In this document: positions 23,683 to 33,798 of the stretch, piece by piece
Position numbering within the stretch: the stretch's first letter is position 1
Layout: each line of letters opens with the position of its first letter
Source: Candidatus Melainabacteria bacterium
Lineage (GTDB): Bacteria; Cyanobacteriota; Vampirovibrionia; Gastranaerophilales; Gastranaerophilaceae
Length of the DNA stretch: 64,000 bases
Assembly (NCBI GenBank): GCA_022009935.1
Contig: CP091731.1
Location: forward strand, 744,001 to 808,000
Direction of reading: 5' to 3'
The notes under the pieces: model-generated
What the model saw: only the letters and a program-made list of their open reading frames with translations
What the model was told of the DNA's origin: nothing
The model's database searches: none
Program-made: the position numbers and the translations under genes

Positions 23683-23713
23683 TTTTTTTACGTTTTGCTT
23701 TTTTATATATTCG

Positions 23714-25147
23714 TTATAAAAAAGTGAGGCATTCTTTTGGGTAATCCATATTTTTAAACTCGTCGGATAATAACTCGCCGGGAATTCCTGCGTGGTGAAT
23801 ACGTGGAATTAAATCTTTGCTTTCATTTCAATAGGTTTTTGATACTCGTCATCTGTATCATTTAAGATAAAGACAAGCTCATTGTTTTTGTTATTTTTAT
23901 ACCCAACGACTGTCAATGTGTCCGTTGGTGACACGGTTGTTTTTATCCCAATACGTAATGCCAACGATTACATTTGAACCGTGATTTAATGATTGGATAA
24001 GGTGGTCAACTTTTTGTTTATAATCGCCCTTGTTTTTGCAAAATGTTGTTTTCATCAATCATTTGATATGTAACCGTCACTTTGTTTTTATCTTCAACAA
24101 TTTGTTCAACGAAATTTTTCTCAACCGCCGTCAAGCCACGCCCATCAGCACTGAAGATGCTGTCATTTGTGTCCGTCAAAGAATTGTATGTGCCTTGTGT
24201 TCCTAAACTCATGAATGTCGATTGAAGAAGAACGTCAATACAAGATCTTTCACCATGTTTTTTTGTGTTTGATTGCTTCGTTGCTCTTATTATAGCGTTT
24301 TTATCAGGCTTCATCATAACTGTCACATAATCAAGGTTTTCATTTTCGAAATCAACTTTAAAGTCGACCAAGTCGTTAATTGAGTTAGTGATTGAATTTG
24401 ACATGCTGTTCAAATGAACTTTTTGTATATTGTCATTTGTTCAGATGTAACATTTTCAACCATACGAGTAAATTCAGCAGGATGTTTGCTTGCAAGGTTA
24501 AACTCCATACTTGCAGCCACACAACAGTTTGAAAGCGGGTTTAACGTATAAGAGTTTATTTTATTATTTATCGGGGGTTTCACTTTGCGTTTTAACGTAC
24601 AAACTTTCTCTATTTTTTAACAATTGATTGACTTCTTTTCTTGAAAACGTTCCAAATTTTTGTTCAATGGAAAACGGATTGCACAACTCACGGATTGTTT
24701 CGTCTAGCACTATTCGATTATTTAAACCTTTTGCTCGTTTTGTTGTTGCTATTTTATAAAGATTTGTCAAAACTGTTGACTTGTCATTTGAATTATTATC
24801 AAAAAAGGATATTTTGTGTTAATAAATAATTTAAACCTTTTCTTGATGTTTCAGAACAAGAATTGAAAACAACGTTATACATTTGCTTATTGTTTTCATC
24901 TTCAAGCCCTGTTAATCCTTTTAGTGTTTGAAACAGTTTGTGCATATCCAAAATGTATATTTGGCATTTTTTGCATATAATAATTTCGCTCAAATGCAAT
25001 TGGAACACTCATTTTATTTTCATTCAAACCTTTGTTTGAATTTGACGATGCCATATTTGAAGCATCTTTACTCTCGTTTATGCCTTGTTCCTTGCAAGAA
25101 GACGTAAAACCTATTCTATTATTCACACTTGTTGTAATACTGACCAT
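23714..25147 (-). CDS. Putative papain-like cysteine peptidase with N-terminal F-G motifs
   Basis: About 478 residues joined across several frameshifts (near 24950, 24800, 24570, 24430, 24040, 23960, 23820). The N terminus is low complexity with NRIGFTSSC and NIHFGYA. The middle reads NPLSNCCVAASMEFNLASKH, which fits a papain-type catalytic Cys at the head of a helix. The C-terminal part reads NVIVGITYWD, then NGH-TLTVVGYKNNK and ELVFILNDTDDEY, the His-then-Asn/Asp pattern of C39/papain-fold peptidases (GHxxxVVGY followed about 15 residues on by an Asn-Asp). The order Cys, His, Asn/Asp is right. This is inference from motifs only; substrate unknown, and no signal peptide is seen. Confidence 0.55.
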
Positions 25148-25245
25148 AATTTTTTCCTAACTATTTATATTAAACAGAAACATAAAAAAATTGCCATTTT
25201 TAAAAGAATTTATTAAGTTTTGTTAATTTATGCTATGATGTTATT

Positions 25246-26163
25246 ATGAATACTATAATTTTAAACAATATTAAATTTAAACCTATAAGCGAAGATAGGC
25301 TTTTATTTTATCTAAAAAAAATTATTTAAATTCAAAAACCATCACAAAAAAAAAAAAGTATTCTTGGATATCATCAACAAATACCTTATTTCACCAAAAT
25401 TAAATTTAGATTATTATATTTTAAACAATCTTGATGAAACAGTCAATATTGTTGAAACAATTTGGAACAGCTCTGTTTATGAAATATTTAAAAAAGATTA
25501 TGAATATTCAAACATTTTAGTTGACGATTTAAACAGTATTTTTGTTTTAAATGAATATGAAAAAAAATATTTGAAGCAAAAATAATAATAAAACCGCTTC
25601 TTGAAAAATTGAAACTTGAAATTCAAATTCCATCAACAAAAAAAACTTATACTGACAGAAGGAATAACCGAACAACTATTGTTGCCAAGATTTGCACATA
25701 TTTATGGTTATGATTTTGAGAAAAATAACGTTGCGCTTGTTCAAGCCGGCGGAAAAAAATCAGGTTGCAAAATATTATCTTGATTATATCAATTTTGTTA
25801 AAATTCCAATTGTAATTCTGCTTGACAACGATGCCAAACAGATTTATGACATTTTAAAATCCAAACTTAGAAAATCTGACAAAATGATTTTACTTGAAGA
25901 AGGTGAATTTGAAGATCTACTTTTATCATCACTTATAAAAAAAAGCAATCAATTCAAATTTCAAAATGTTGTTCAAATAGAAGTTTCTGATATCGATAAA
26001 AAGTATATCAAAAGTAGAAGCTTTGGAGAAACTTTATCGCGTTAAATGTTTAGGCGATTTTCAAAAAGGTGAGTTTGCAAAACTTATTGAAAAAAATATT
26101 TCAAGTAAAACCCACCTTTCAAAATCTATTATTAATATTTTAGATATTATAAAAAACGTTTAA
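25246..26163 (+). CDS. Stand-alone OLD-type TOPRIM nuclease-like protein
   Basis: About 305 residues. The C-terminal half has LILTEGITEQLLLPRFAHIY (the TOPRIM Glu motif in the form used by OLD-family nucleases), VALVQAGGKNQVAKYYLDY, IPIVILLDNDAKQI (DxD motif) and LLEEGEFEDLL. OLD proteins normally carry an ABC-type ATPase in front of this domain; here the N-terminal ~120 residues have no Walker A, so it is either a TOPRIM-only variant or a partner to an ATPase elsewhere. A -10-like TATGAT at about 25234 lies within a dozen bases of the ATG, so the message may be nearly leaderless. Frameshifts near 25320, 25590, 25760 and 26025. Confidence 0.65.
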
Positions 26164-26171
26164 TCTAAACT

Positions 26172-26554
26172 TTATTCAACCTCAAATCCAAAACTTTTCC
26201 AAATGTTAAATCCACCCATCAATATTTTTGCAGGGTATTCGTTTAATGTAAGCTTTAATGCTGCTTTTGCGCTTAATAAACAATCTTGATTATAGCTATA
26301 TAGAATATGTATTTGATTTTTAGACAACTTTGACATGTATTTTTCCAAATGCTCATACGGCACATTTATAGCACTTGGGATGTGCTCATCGTCAAAAAGA
26401 TGCTTCATCTCTTACATCAATCAATACCATTTTTTCATCATATTCTTCTATTTTATTTAAAAGTTCATTTGGGCTGATTAAATATGCAAGTTTTTTGCAA
26501 AAAACTTTTGTGCTTTTTTGTGTCAAGTGTCAATTCATTTATATATTCGTGCAT
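26172..26554 (-). CDS. Rhodanese-domain protein with displaced cysteine
   Basis: About 127 residues, a single rhodanese domain: ISPNELLNKIEEYD, LIDVRDEASFDDEHIPSAIN, VPYEHLEKYM, and at the C terminus ILMGGFNIWKSFGFEVE. The active-site loop should begin with Cys right after the strand (typically VYCxxGxRS); here it reads ILYSYNQDCLLSA, so the usual Cys is Ser and the only Cys comes five residues later. It may be inactive or use the shifted Cys. A frameshift lies near 26405 and another near 26500. Ribosome site GGAGAG precedes the ATG at 26554. It converges with the TOPRIM gene, 8 bp between stops. Confidence 0.75.
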
Positions 26555-26746
26555 TTTTATTCTCTCCTTAATATCATTTCATTAATATAATATTATGGTT
26601 ATTAAAAAAATTATTAATCTTTTGAATATTTTTTGGGAATAGGAAAATATCCATAACAAATTGAAATATTTTTAACATATTATATGGTGTTAAATAAACT
26701 ATATCACAAGTAAAAATTAATAGGCAATTATTTTATAATAAAATTT

Positions 26747-26985
26747 ATGGATGAAGCAAGCTTAAGAAGTCAAATAGCGCAAAATATAAGAATTTATCGT
26801 GCAAAGCACAATATAACACAAGAGCAACTTGCAAATATGTGCAACACGACACAACAGTATATAAATCAAATTGAAAATGAAAAGTTACAATTAGTGTTTA
26901 TACTTTATTGAAAATTGCCGACTCATTTAATGTTGAAGCTAATGACTTAGTTTACGCAAGAGCATTGAACAAATCTTTACGATAA
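26747..26985 (+). CDS. Small XRE-family helix-turn-helix regulator
   Basis: About 79 residues: IAQNIRIYRAKHNITQEQLANMCNTTQQYINQIENEK, then after a frameshift near 26890 VYTLLKIADSFNVEANDLVY. This is a single Cro/C1-type HTH domain and nothing else, so it binds DNA, probably as a dimer; targets unknown. Its 3' end overlaps the recovered 3' end of purD by about 34 bp on the opposite strand. Confidence 0.8.
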
Positions 26986-28208
26986 TATTTATTTTTGAAA
27001 TTTAATTCATTTGCAAACTTATATATATCATTTTTATAATATGAACACAAAGGAGATAACTCGACCGCCATTGGCAAAAAGTCTATCTTCTTTTTTTTTG
27101 ACATTTGCAAAATAGACATCAACGTTTTTATATTTTTGTTTCAACTCGTTTATATTTATTATTTCATCGCCGATTATTGGAGTTTGAGGATAACCTTCTG
27201 TGGCAATGACAAGGCAATATGCTGTTTTATCATTCCAATTCAATTTAATTTTATCTAGATTTTTATTTTGTGCATATTTTAAAACTTCAAGAAAATCATT
27301 TTCTAAAGATGTAAGCAACGCTTGCGTTTCAGGGTCACCCAAACGCATATTATATTCCAAGACTTTCAGACCTTCATTTGTTAAAATAAGACCGCTATAA
27401 ATGAAACCGACAAAATCTGCCTTTTCACAAATAAGAGCATTTTCCAGTTTATTCAAATATTGGTCAATTTGAACTTGATATTTATCATCACCGACAACAG
27501 GACAGTAAGCTCCCATTCCGCCTGTATTTGGACCTTGATTATTGTCATAAAGCTTTTTATAATCTTGTGAGTTGATAAACGGCAAAAAGGCTTTTTCCGT
27601 CAAACAAACAAATGAGTGAAATTTCTTTTCCTTCTTGATATTTTTCAACCAAAACTTTCTTTGAAGCCTCTTGAAATTCTCCTGCCAAAAAGCTTTTCAA
27701 GTTTATTTTTTGCAACTTCAACATCTTCACAAATAAAAAACACCTTTGCCTTTGCACAAAACCATCAGCTTTCAAAACAAATTTGGTTTGATTATATTTT
27801 CTTACAAACTCAACAAATTTTTGTGTCAATATCTTCTTTTGAATTTATTATTTCAAAAGGACTTGTGGGGATGTTGTATTTTTCCATAAATTTTTTTTGC
27901 AAATATTTTGCTTGACTCAAGAGTTGAAAAATGTTTGTTTGCACCAATAGTTGAAATTTTATAAGAATTTAAAATATCAACAATACCGTTTGCAAGCGGA
28001 TCTTCAGGCCGATTATAGCCAAGTCAACTTTATATTCACTACATTTTTTTGCCAAATCATCAAAATCACAAAATTCAACAACTTGTCCTAAATCTTTAAA
28101 TCCGTCATTTGGTTTCGCAAGAAACAATTTTGATAAATATTTTGACTGTGAAATTTTTTTTGCGATTATATGTTCTCGAGCACCTGAACCGTAAACAAGT
28201 ACATTCAT
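26952..28208 (-). CDS. purD: Phosphoribosylamine-glycine ligase
   Basis: ATP-grasp enzyme of purine synthesis (phosphoribosylamine + glycine to GAR). MNVLVYGSGAREHIIAKKIS at the N terminus, FVLKADGLCKGKGVF (recovered across frames), VLVEKYQEGKEISLICL, YDNNQGPNTGGMGAYCP (the PurD signature with GxGPNTGGMG), LILTNEGLKVLEYNMRLGDPETQ, and near the end FANGGRV. A frameshift at about 27060 hides the last ~35 residues, which read IYKFANELNFKNKYYRKDLF and stop at 26952, giving the expected ~418 residues. The start at 28208 is preferred over 28238 because it matches the family. Many frameshifts (near 27600, 27770, 27835, 28000). Confidence 0.92.
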
Positions 28209-28272
28209 TTTTCTTTTTACCACACAAAATTTATCCATTTCTATTTAAACAAAAAGATTGCAATTGCCAAAC

Positions 28273-28571
28273 TCAACACAAAAAAAAGATTTTGAATGTT
28301 AGTATAAAATTAATTCGTTTGTAATTTGCAAACACACCAACGACAAATGGCACAAAACAAACGGCAACAAAACCAAGTTTAAATACTGTTTAAATATAAA
28401 AGATTTGACACAAATTATTATAATTAAGCAAAGATAAAACGCCAAAATTATTGTAAGCAAAACTGAAAAACCTGCCATCAATTTTGGTCTATCCAACTTC
28501 AAAAAATATTGAGCAAGAACAAAAGCTAGAATAAGTAATATATTTACAATAATAAAAGAATTAATTAACAT
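28273..28571 (-). CDS. Small integral membrane protein, unknown
   Basis: About 99 residues, almost wholly hydrophobic with three or four membrane segments (FIIVNILLILAFVLAQYFL, LMAGFSVLLTIILAFYLCLI, and VCFVPFVVGVFANY after a frameshift near 28345). No family recognised. It overlaps the end of the aminotransferase-hydrolase gene by about 11 bp and is followed by purD, so it is probably translated from the same message. Confidence 0.55.
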
Positions 28572-30795
28572 TATTTATAATTTCCTTATTTTGTTTTAAT
28601 TGATTTAAAAATTCAACACTTTTATCAAATACAAAATCTTTATCATTATCATATAACATAAGATGATAGCTGTCGTTAAGTATAAATAATTCTTTTTTTG
28701 CTGAATTTATATTATTATAAACAAATTTTGCACTTTTTACACTTGTTAAATCGTCATCTTTTGAGTGCATAATTAAAATAGGAGAGATGACTTCTTTCAT
28801 ATTCTTTCGAGCCAATTTAGACAACTTCAAAAGTTCATAAACACAACTGAGTGGATAATTATCCATGGCAATAGTATTTTTACCCATTATTTTTTGGATA
28901 CTTCTTCGTTTTTTATATTTTTTATCCCATAAGGTTCTCTTTCAGGAAAGGTATAATAATAGCGTATTAAGGTGTTCAACCCTAAAGGCATCATAAAATT
29001 ATACCAAGGCATAGTCCAACCATCCAAAAATAGTGTTGTAGAAAGAGAAATTACCCCTGCAACTTCAAGTTTATGTTTTTGTGCTAAAAACAAGGCCAAA
29101 ACAGCCCTAAGCATAGTCCGCCAAGAAAAACTTTTTATATTTTTTTTCAAAAACAAAAATTTTTCCTGTGCAAACTCAATCCAATCATCATAGCTGACAC
29201 AGCGGATGTTGCAAGTGTCTTCACCGTGCCCCGGAAGGCAATATGCAAAAACATCATAACCATTTGCATGGAGATGTTGTGCATATTTTTTCATCTCAAA
29301 AGTGCTGCCTGTCAAACCGTGGAACAACAATACAGCACTAGTATTTTGAATATTATTGTCATCAATAAACTCAAAGTCTAAATCAGGTGAACTTTTCACA
29401 ATTATTTTTCTAACCTCGTAAATAATTGGTCTAAAAAGCTCTATTGCCATATTTATTTCATCATCTGTAATATATAATGAAGGTACAAAAGTTATAACGT
29501 TTTTGTAATATCCGCCATTATTCAAAACAAGACCGCATTTTTGCCTCTATAAATTAAATCGCCTTTCAAGCCTTCTTCTTGAAGCTTGTCACACAATTCT
29601 CGGTTTGGAGTAATGCCGTCAGTTTGAGTTATTTCCATACGTAATGCAAGCCCCAAACCATCAACATCACCAATAACAGAATATTTTGATTTTAATGATT
29701 TAAGCCCTTCCAAGAAAAAGCTTACCTTTTCTTGCAACGCTTGTTTCAAAATCTTCCTCTTCCATAATTGACATAACTTCATATCCGGCTCTTGTTCCCA
29801 ATGGGTTTGAAGAATATGTTGAATGTGCTCTTCCCGGTGGGAAAACATCCGGTGCAATCAATTTTTCTTTCGCCCAGAAACCTGCAAGCGGATTTAAGCC
29901 ATTTGTCAAAGATTTTCCAAAAGTCATAATGTCAGGTGTAACACCAAAATGCTCAATTGCCCAAAGTTTTCCTGTTCGATACAATCCCATTTGTATTTCA
30001 TCAACTGCAAATACAATGTTGAACTCATCCAAAACTTTTTTCAATTTTTTTAAAATAGCCTTTTGGTGGAACGACATAACCGCCTGTTCCAAGCAACGGT
30101 TCGCAAACGAATGCACCAAATTCACAATCGCCTGTTTTTTTATCATAAAAAGAATTGTATTCACTTTCAAAATTCTTTGCGAATTGTTTCACGCAGTAGA
30201 AATTGCAGCTTTCACATTTTTTGCCATAATGACAACGGAAACAATATGGGAATGGAACGAAATGTGCTCTATCGCCAAAATGCCCGTATGACTCACGGTA
30301 ACGATAGCTTGAGGTAATGCATGAAGCTCCGATTGTACGTCCGTGGTATCCCCCCATAAATGCAAATTGACGATTTTTATGAGTATAATTTCTCAAAACT
30401 TTTATAGCATCTTCAATAGCCTGAGCACCACCAACGTTAAAATGAACACGCCCTTTTCGCCAAAGCGTTTCATCATGCCTTTTGCTATTTTCTCAGACAA
30501 CAATGCTTTATAGTTATATATAAATTTTGGTGCAATACCCGGCATAGTGTTAATTTGGTCAACAACTGCTTCACTTACACGTTTGTTTTTATATCCAAGG
30601 TTACAAGATGCATACCACATTTGAAGATCTAAATATGGTGTATCATTGCTATCATACATATATGAACCTTCGCAAGATGAAAAGATTTTGGGTTCTTTTG
30701 CTGTAGTGTGCCGTGTCACCCCAAGAACAATATTCATTGTCCAACTCTCTTATTTCATCATCAGTAAGTCTTTTAATACCTTCTTTTACTGCCAT
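28561..30795 (-). CDS. Class III aminotransferase fused to an alpha/beta hydrolase
   Basis: About 744 residues. Residues 1-440 are a class III PLP aminotransferase: MYDSNDTPYLDLQMWYASC, FMGGYHGRTIGASCITSS, a Cys cluster YCFRCHYGKKCESC, CEPLLGTGGYVVPPKGYF, VFAVDEIQMGLYRTGKLWA, PLP-lysine in DIMTFGKSLTNGLNPLAG, and RAHSTYSSNPLG. The family C terminus (NNGGYYKNVITFVPSL, ITDDEINMAIELF) runs in the same open frame into an alpha/beta hydrolase: VLLFHGLTGS (oxyanion), LPGHGED, a nucleophile elbow GLCLG, HSKDDDLTS (Asp) and DSYHLMLY (His). So the acid and His are there, but the nucleophile is Cys, as in dienelactone hydrolases. Ribosome site GAGGT precedes MAVKEGIKRL at 30795. Frameshifts near 30715, 30460, 30040, 29720, 29540, 29120 and 28890. 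The frame across the junction (29525-28887) is unbroken. Confidence 0.75.
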
Positions 30796-30856
30796 TTTTC
30801 TTACCTCACCCTTCATTGTTTTAAAATCATTATAATATAACTATATTCTTATATCA

Positions 30857-31476
30857 TTAAAAAGTATTAAACTCAATATAAGGTATATTATTTGAACTTA
30901 AATATTGTGCCAAATATTTTTTAGCATATATTTTATTTATATTACCCGAAACACAAGCATCTGACAAGCCATCACCAATATACACTGTTTGAAAACCTTT
31001 CAAGGTTTCCTGTTCAACAACTTTACACTTGCATACACCTGATTTTCTTTTGCATGCTTTATATTTGTCATCATATACAGGAATAAATTTGCCGTTTTTT
31101 TATTTCAAGCTTATTTGTAAAAACTTTGATATCTTCAAGCTTGTATTTTCTTAAAACATTATATATAAAATAGTCAAAACCATCACTGACAATTGTGAAA
31201 GGAATTTTTCTTTTTTGGTTTCGTTATAAAAATCGATAAAAGTTTCATCAATTTCCAAACTGTCAAAAAAACTCATTCAATTCTTTTTTGCGAAAGTGTT
31301 CTCACAAGCTCAAGCTGTTGCTTCATGCAATCTCTTGAACCTATTTCACCATCTTTCCATTGCTTCTCAATTTCAAGCCATCTATTGTCGGCAAAACGAT
31401 TTAAAAATGCGCCAATGGTATCTTCTTTTGTTATTGTGCCATCAAAATCACAAAATATTTGACATTCTCTATACAT
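30857..31476 (-). CDS. HAD phosphatase, MtnX/PSP-like
   Basis: About 206 residues. Motif I CDFDGTITKEDTIGAFLNRF, motif II IVSDGFDYFIYNVL, then a Cys-rich stretch CKRKSGVCKCKVVEQ and motif IV VYIGDGLSDACVSG, ending AKKYLAQYLSSNNIPYIEF. This is the order and length of the MtnX-like HAD-IB group (2-hydroxy-3-keto-5-methylthiopentenyl-1-phosphate phosphatase in the methionine salvage route), but no other mtn gene is near, so the substrate is uncertain. Frameshifts near 31270, 31210 and 31100. It sits about 60 bp upstream of the aminotransferase-hydrolase gene on the same strand. Confidence 0.75.
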
Positions 31477-31531
31477 AACTTCTTTATTATATTACAAATA
31501 AAGAAGATGGACAAATTCTTTTACAAAATTT

Positions 31532-32380
31532 TAATCAGTCAGTAAAATTTTTTTATTTTCTTTCAAACACAAATTGCAACAAGGTGCTTCAAGGTATGTT
31601 TTTAAAGAAAATTCGTTCAAATCTGCCCCGCTTCTTCCTCGATAATCGTTTGCTAAGAAATTACAACAATATACACCGTTGGATGTCAAAATTCTGCTTG
31701 TTTTGCAATCTATTTCACCAATATTGTTACATTCTACAAACTCTTCTGTTTCTTTTGATTTATCATAATAAGGGAATGACTCTAATGTTTTGCTGTGGCA
31801 AACATGTATTATATCTGGCTAAAACTTTGTTAAACCCTTCAATTAAAAGTTCTTCGCTCTCATTGTAATAGTTTGCACATAGAATTATCGGAGAAAAGTC
31901 ATATTTAAGCAAACTCACAACGGCATTTATGCTTTTTACGGAATGTTCCTCGTCCTTTTAAATCATCAACTTTAAGTTCATCAAAATGCTCAATGCCAAT
32001 TTTAAAGTATAAATTTGAATTTTCAAATTCGTCTTCAACCTTTGCAAAAAAACGTGCTTTTTTTATCGTTTATATTAATCCCGTTTGAAATAATTGTTGT
32101 ATTTGTTCTTTTTAAACACATTCTTAATATATTGTTGAACTGAGGGTGCAATAACGGTTCTCCACCTGTTAAATAAATATTTTCAACATTCTTTGTTGTA
32201 TTTGTATAAATAGCATTTTTTATTAAATCAAGCGATATAAAATCCGACTTTTCCAACTTTTTATGTGGCGTTATATAACAATGCTTGCACCTTAAATTAC
32301 AATTGGCATAAGTAAGCTGAATAAAAAAGATTTTCAAGTTTCTTCAATTCACAAACTTGCGATGTGATTATTTTGTCCAT
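31532..32380 (-). CDS. Radical SAM protein with extra C-terminal cysteines
   Basis: About 283 residues. The radical SAM cluster motif CNLRCKHCYIT (CxxxCxxC) is followed by VENIYLTGGEPLLHPQFNNIL (GGEP, SAM binding) and IISNGININD. The C-terminal part carries ECNNIGEIDCKTSRIL, GVYCCNFLANDYRG and PCCNLCLKENKK, a Cys-rich SPASM-like region that probably holds an auxiliary Fe-S cluster. SPASM proteins often modify peptides, but no obvious small precursor lies next to it. The start at 32380 gives MDKIITSQVCELKKLEN. Frameshifts near 32335, 32050, 31945 and 31800. Confidence 0.8.
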
Positions 32381-32477
32381 AATTACCCCTCTAATTTAAC
32401 TTATTAATTATTTTTCATAGCTTTATATTATTTTAAAGACAATAATTTAAATATTCCCGATAAGTATAATAAAAATT

Positions 32478-32500
32478 TAATCATTTGAATAAAATGATTA
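32478..32500. other. Hairpin upstream of the FkbM gene
   Basis: Perfect 9 bp inverted repeat TAATCATTT/AAATGATTA around a GAATA loop, in the divergent spacer between the radical SAM gene and the FkbM gene. No U-tract follows; could be an operator or part of a leader. Confidence 0.4.
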
Positions 32501-32506
32501 GTCTTT

Positions 32507-32524
32507 CGGGCTAGCTCAGGTGTA
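32507..32524 (+). other. Possible 5' tRNA fragment
   Basis: CGGGCTAGCTCAGGTGTA followed by a run of A. The GGGCTAGCTCAGGTG word is the D-arm consensus of many bacterial tRNAs, but no anticodon arm, T-arm or acceptor partner follows. It could be a truncated tRNA left by integration or excision, or chance. Confidence 0.25.
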
Positions 32525-32601
32525 AAAAAAAAAAATATATTTGCCAAAAATTGGATATAACTTTATACTTAATAAATATAAAATAAATAGGGAGATTTTT
32601 T

Positions 32602-33798
32602 ATGAGTAAAACAAAGAATAAATATGAAAAACTTTTTGCTCAAATTAAAGAAAATTCAAAAGTTGGGGGTATATGGAACTTGTGATTTAGGTTTAGAAAT
32701 AAGAAAAAATTAAAAATTTTACGCCCTGATATTAAACTTGTCTGCTTCTTGGATTCTTTTTAAATGTGGCAAAATTGATGATGTTGATATTAAATCTCCA
32801 TTTGACTTTGAAAACTTAAATTGTGAATTTGACTATATAATAATTTCATCAATTGCTAATAAAAATAATATTGAAATTATTCTTAACAATCTGAATTTTT
32901 ACAATATTATATTTCTGGATAAAAATTTTTCGAAGTGTAATCAAGGTTTTGTGTTTTCAGAGGAATTATACAAAAAATACAAAACCGCAAAAAATATTTT
33001 TGAAACAAAAGATGAAAGAAAGTTATATGAAATGTTGTTTTCAAATATTTTATCCTTTTTAAAAACAACAAAAAACTACTTAAGTTTAATAAGAAATTGA
33101 GAAAAAAATATTTTAAAAATGAAGTTTGTCCACATTATTGCGAGTATCTAAACAAAGATATTATTAAAACAGCAATCGATGGCGGTGCAAACACAGGGCA
33201 AATTTCAACGGTTTTTGCTTCACAGTTTAAAAAACGTTCAAAAAATATACGCTTTTGAACCTCTCTATCACTTGTGCAAAAAAGGAATTTGAGGACAAAT
33301 TAATTTCAAAAAACGACAAAATAAAGATTGTTGAAAAAGCACTTTGGGATAAAAAGGAACTTTGCAATTCAAAGCTATTTCCCAAGCAGCATACACAGGT
33401 TCAGCCATAAAAGATGTTTCAAACACAACAACTTTAAATAAAAAAGGCGATTTCATTGACGTTGAAGCTATTTCTATTGACGAATTTGTTGCAGAAAATA
33501 ATGTTGAAAAAGTCGATTTTATAAAAATGGACTTGGAAAACTCTGAACTTAATGCCTTAAATGGTGCAATAAAAACAATACAACGAGATAGACCACAAAT
33601 GGCAATTTGTATTTATCATTCTTTTGAACAGTTTATTGAAATACCTGTCTTTTTGATAAAATGCTTGACAATTACGTTTACAAATTATACTATGACCCTA
33701 TTGACAGACTTTGTGAAGTCATAATCCAAGCAATACCAAAGGAACATTATCAAAAAAGATATCATTCATTATGGAAAAAAATTTTCAAAAAGCAATAA
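32602..33798 (+). CDS. FkbM-family methyltransferase
   Basis: About 398 residues. The C-terminal half is a SAM methyltransferase of the FkbM type: AIDGGANTGQISTVFASQF (glycine-rich SAM loop), IYAFEPLYHLCKKEF, ISIDEFVAENNVEKVDFIKMDLENSELNAL and ERPQMAICIYHSFEQ-like RDRPQMAICIYHSFEQ. The N-terminal ~170 residues contain a second nucleotide-binding-like start (VGVYGTCDLGLEIRKKL) seen in some FkbM proteins of glycan clusters. Substrate unknown; many members methylate sugars. RBS AGGGAG before the ATG at 32602. Frameshifts near 32665, 32740, 33105, 33245 and 33650. The 3' end overlaps folC by 28 bp. Confidence 0.82.
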
